A stretch of DNA of 33,085 nucleotides from an uncultured archaeon (lineage in GTDB: Archaea; Micrarchaeota; Micrarchaeia; Anstonellales; Anstonellaceae): positions 1 through 33,085 of the forward strand of contig CABMCD010000028.1 of NCBI GenBank assembly GCA_902384555.1. Reading direction: 5' to 3'. The position numbers and the translations under genes were made by a program. Below are positions 30,434-33,085 of this stretch, in pieces. The notes beneath the pieces are model-generated. The model had not been told where the DNA came from and ran no database searches. It worked only from the letters and a program-made list of their open reading frames with translations. Each line of letters begins with the position of its first letter. Positions within the stretch are counted from its first letter, which is position 1.

Positions 30434-31647
30434 GCCAAATCGCGTCTCCCATCTTCGACCTGCCCCAGGCTGCGGCCTTGGGCGGCAGCATCGGCGCCGG
30501 CATCGTGGCGCTGGCCTACATGGGGGGCACGGCGCTCAACTCCCAGTCCGTCAAGGCCTGGGCCAAGTCCGAATTCGGCGAGCTCATCATCTCGGCCGTC
30601 TTGGTGGCCATCCTGCTGGCCCTGCTGGCCAACCTCTCCGGCGCCATCCAGGCGCTGGCCCCGCCGGCCGACGCCAACTTCCCCCATTTCAATGCCCCCT
30701 CCTCCGGCATCACGGCCGACATCGAGGCGCGCCTGTACAAGGCCATGGAGCTGCCCCTGCAGGGCGTGGTCGATTCGGCCGCCCGCAGCAGCATGCGCCT
30801 CACCAAGCTGCTGTCCTACAATTACAACTACCAAGTCGGCATCCCCATCGTCAATCCCACCGGCACCGCCAGCCCGGCTGCGGGGGGCATGGCGCTTCAG
30901 ACCGCCATCATCATGGGCATCGACAGCACCTCGCTCAACCTCCTGCTGGCCTCCAGCGTGCGCGTCATCTACGTCTTCCTCTCCTCCGCATCGGTGCTGG
31001 TGCTGCTGCCGCTGGGCATGCTGCTGCGCTTCATCCCGCCCGCGCGGCAGGTGGGCAGCCTGCTCCTCGCCATCTCGCTCTCGGTGCTCATCGTCTTTCC
31101 CCTCTCGGCGCTGTGGGGCATCCACCTGCTCTACGACCCCGGCTTCTCCGGCGCCATCCAGCCCATCAACGACCCGCCCTCCACCTCCAGCGGGTTTCTC
31201 AAGACCGTGATTTGCAGCCCCGTGCTCTCGGGCGTCGCCATGGTGGGCGAGGACCTCATCGGTCAAATCATCCGCCTCTTCGCCTGCACCGGCCCGCAGG
31301 CCGTGACGCCCTTCTGCGCCGACCCCACGCCCGTCAACCCGCTCGACCCGCCGATTCCCATCGGGCCCGGCCTGCACCACTTCGTGGCCATCTATGCCTG
31401 GCTGGGCAAGTTCCTCGCCGGCGCGGGCAATTCACTCGCCCTCTACGCGCTCTCGCCCAGCTCCAAGGACGTGCTGGACGCCTTCAACAGCTTGGCCGAC
31501 AACACCCTGCCGGCCGCCGTGGCGCGCAACGTCGCGGTGCTGTTCATGGTGGTCATCGACCTCTTGTGCAGCATCGTGATGGTCAAATCCATCGCCCAGA
31601 CGCTGGGGGCCGAGAACCAGCTCTACGGGCTTTCGAGGATGGTTTGA
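30430..31647 (+). CDS. Polytopic membrane protein, VirB6/TrbL-like layout (operon gene 3)
   Basis: The predicted product is 405 aa, starting at GTG 30430, which overlaps the stop of gene 2. The first helices are at about 12-32 and 48-72. An extracytoplasmic loop (about 78-155) follows, then a block of helices at about 160-235 with the core LLPLGMLLRFIPPARQVGSL. A Cys-containing Pro-rich loop (about 255-310) and terminal helices (VAVLFMVVIDLLCSIVMV) complete it. The number and spacing of helices recall VirB6/TrbL channel proteins of type IV secretion, but I rely on layout, not a sequence match. The core motif recurs in gene 4. The frame is open upstream to 30181, but that overlaps gene 2. Confidence 0.8.
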   Translation: MSQIASPIFDLPQAAALGGSIGAGIVALAYMGGTALNSQSVKAWAKSEFGELIISAVLVAILLALLANLSGAIQALAPPADANFPHFNAPSSGITADIEARLYKAMELPLQGVVDSAARSSMRLTKLLSYNYNYQVGIPIVNPTGTASPAAGGMALQTAIIMGIDSTSLNLLLASSVRVIYVFLSSASVLVLLPLGMLLRFIPPARQVGSLLLAISLSVLIVFPLSALWGIHLLYDPGFSGAIQPINDPPSTSSGFLKTVICSPVLSGVAMVGEDLIGQIIRLFACTGPQAVTPFCADPTPVNPLDPPIPIGPGLHHFVAIYAWLGKFLAGAGNSLALYALSPSSKDVLDAFNSLADNTLPAAVARNVAVLFMVVIDLLCSIVMVKSIAQTLGAENQLYGLSRMV

Positions 31648-31648
31648 A

Positions 31649-32854
31649 GTGGAAAACATGAACTCGCGCAGGAAAGAAGGAATCGGCCATGCGGCCGCCT
31701 CATCGGCAGCCCAAGCCGGGCGCGCAACGCCCCGCCCGCTCCCGGCCGGCATTGCCGCTGCCGACCGCTTCTCTTGCGCCCCGTGCGAGATGCAAACCCA
31801 CAACCGAGCGGGAATACACAAGGCCGTGTTCATTCTCTTCTTTCTCTCCTTCCTCTTCCTGCTTCCCGCCCTCCATGCCGCCGGCCCCGACCTTATCGGC
31901 GGCCAGCTCACCTGCCTGCAAGGGACGTGGACGCTGGCGACCGACTTCAACTCCCCCATCTTCGCCATCATCGGCCTCACCGTGGCGCTGGTCGCGGCCG
32001 CCCACATGCTGGGCACCGCCTACTCCAAGCCCGAATGGACGGTGTGGGCCCGCAACGAGGGCATCACGCTGGTGTGGTCGCTGGCGCTGGTGGGCGTCAT
32101 TCTGGCCGCCTTTGGCGCCTCCTGCACCCTCTCCAACCTCATGCTGGGCGGTACCACCTCGGTCGGCTCCGCCGGCGCGCAGGCCGGCGGGCTCTATGCC
32201 GCGCCCAGCCAGAACGCCAACCTCACCCCCGCGGCGCGTGCCAGCCTCTACATGGGCACCCTGCTCAACGACTATGGCGTGAGCGTGGCGTCGCAGCTGG
32301 TGCGCTCGTCGGTGCGCGACCAGATGTCCTCGCTCAACTACGCCTATTGGTCCATCCCCGTTTTCGACGGCGGCGGCATCGCCTATTCCGCCAACCAGCG
32401 CGCGTGGGCGACCGACAAGGATTTGGTGGCCGACATCTACCTGCCGCTGATGATTTCCATCACGGCCCAAAAACTGCTGATGGACATCGCGGTGCCCGGC
32501 GTCTTCTCCATCCTGCTGCCGGCCGCGATTATGCTGCGCATGTTCTTCCTCACCCGCGACGTGGGCAACCTGCTGCTCGCGCTCTCCTTCGCCCTCTACT
32601 TCGCCCTGCCGCTCACCTACGTGTTCTTCTTTGACGCCACGGCCTCGGTGCAGCAGAGCATTTTCGTGGGCAGCAACCCCAACCAGCCCTTCGGCAACCA
32701 GTTCAGCCTGGGCTACGACCCCATCATCGGGGATGCCATGCAGCGCGTGGGCTTCATGGCCACGCAGGCCATCATCGCCCCCAACCTGGCGCTGGTGGTG
32801 CTGGTGAGCATGACCATGGCCCTTCACAAGGCTTTCAGAGGAATGGTGGCATGA
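31649..32854 (+). CDS. Polytopic membrane protein, paralogue-like partner of gene 3 (operon gene 4)
   Basis: The predicted product is 401 aa. The N-terminal 55 residues are hydrophilic and start-dependent: GTG 31649 (used), ATG 31658 and a later ATG in MQTHNRAG (31790) are all possible. A signal/anchor helix (VFILFFLSFLFLLPALHAAG) follows, then helices at about 103-123 and 135-158. An extracytoplasmic loop (about 160-275) precedes a helix block with ILLPAAIMLRMFFLTRDVGNL. This matches the gene 3 core pattern LLP-x4-LR-x5-R-x-VG-x-LLLA. It begins 1 nt after gene 3 and ends overlapping the next start as ATGA. It is probably part of the same membrane complex. Confidence 0.8.
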   Translation: MENMNSRRKEGIGHAAASSAAQAGRATPRPLPAGIAAADRFSCAPCEMQTHNRAGIHKAVFILFFLSFLFLLPALHAAGPDLIGGQLTCLQGTWTLATDFNSPIFAIIGLTVALVAAAHMLGTAYSKPEWTVWARNEGITLVWSLALVGVILAAFGASCTLSNLMLGGTTSVGSAGAQAGGLYAAPSQNANLTPAARASLYMGTLLNDYGVSVASQLVRSSVRDQMSSLNYAYWSIPVFDGGGIAYSANQRAWATDKDLVADIYLPLMISITAQKLLMDIAVPGVFSILLPAAIMLRMFFLTRDVGNLLLALSFALYFALPLTYVFFFDATASVQQSIFVGSNPNQPFGNQFSLGYDPIIGDAMQRVGFMATQAIIAPNLALVVLVSMTMALHKAFRGMVA

Positions 32855-33085
32855 GCAAGCATATGCAAGAAGCCAAACCGAATTCCCGCTTCGGGGCCCC
32901 CAGTCCGAGCTTTGCGAAAATCAGGCGGAGCCCGAATCCAAAGTCCTTCTTGTCTTTCTTCATCGCCAGACCAAGGCCAGACCGCTCACAGGACATCTGT
33001 CTTTTCTCCGTCCTCTTAATCATATACCACTTCCACATTCCCAACCACCCCGCCCAGAAAATGCCAACTGAGGTGAAAAACCAGC
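32851..33085 (+). CDS. Possible start of operon gene 5, cut by the window end
   Basis: An ATG overlapping the stop of gene 4 (ATGA) opens a frame of 78 codons with no stop to the window edge. The fragment is basic, with a hydrophobic segment (DICLFSVLLIIYHFHIP) at about residues 48-64 that could be a membrane anchor. The coupled start favours a real gene. Against this, codon use lacks the strong G/C third-position bias of the neighbours, and a 69-codon frame exists on the other strand (32835-33044). I cannot decide from this fragment. Confidence 0.4.
   Translation, partial: MSKHMQEAKPNSRFGAPSPSFAKIRRSPNPKSFLSFFIARPRPDRSQDICLFSVLLIIYHFHIPNHPAQKMPTEVKNQ

Noticed and set aside
28676..31380. Long minus-strand ORFs opposite the secretion-like operon
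   Set aside because: They cross several coupled plus-strand genes and show Arg/Gly/His shadow composition.
32835..33044. Minus-strand 69-codon ORF at the window end
   Set aside because: It overlaps the end of operon gene 4 and competes with the coupled plus-strand start at 32851; no domain or ribosome site supports it, although it cannot be fully excluded.
1..33085. CRISPR array, insertion sequence or prophage
   Set aside because: I found no regularly spaced repeats, no transposase, integrase or Cas-like ORF, and no terminal inverted repeats around any gene block.

Overview
This GC-rich window is archaeal chromosome. Archaeal marker families include Pth2-type peptidyl-tRNA hydrolase, NurA, zinc-hook Rad50, geranylgeranyl reductase, NMD3, a tandem Lrp/AsnC regulator, a DUF2070 membrane protein and a LonB-like ATPase. 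A tRNA-His carries an anticodon-loop intron. Many genes have a TATA-like element 24-28 nt before the start codon, which implies leaderless mRNAs, while others carry Shine-Dalgarno motifs. The unusual Cys-rich and secretion-like proteins suggest a DPANN-type lineage (Diapherotrites/Micrarchaeota-like). That placement is inference; no rRNA is present. I see no CRISPR, transposase or integrase.

Layout. 1-1761: the end of a thioredoxin-fold gene, then divergent pth2 and nurA sharing one TATA element. 1832-5598: a minus-strand pair (MscS channel, then a VirB2/TrbC-like two-helix segment fused to a beta-helix), divergent from a lipoprotein with 12 four-cysteine repeats. 5716-8664: an amino-acid dehydrogenase, a small unknown and geranylgeranyl reductase. 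8777-11445: a duplicated Cys-rich protein divergent from a double Lrp regulator. 11450-14224: two minus-strand membrane proteins, the first an NHL propeller gene that appears frameshifted. 14336-15399: a small tail-anchored candidate and two overlapping ORFs resembling a split kinase fold.

15436-20225: Rad50, an unknown protein, and a LonB-like ATPase that stops exactly where the protease domain should begin. 20444-24930: several unknowns, tRNA-Phe, a membrane-anchored HTH protein and DUF2070. 25018-26250: an AT-richer TPR protein of probable foreign origin. 26296-27203: NMD3 and intron-containing tRNA-His. 27488 to the end: a translationally coupled operon of a large membrane coiled-coil protein, a soluble protein with a basic tail, and two polytopic proteins sharing a core motif. 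Its layout recalls type IV secretion/conjugation inner-membrane modules. With the VirB2-like/beta-helix protein at 1832-3238, it is the best candidate for an undescribed surface or secretion system.
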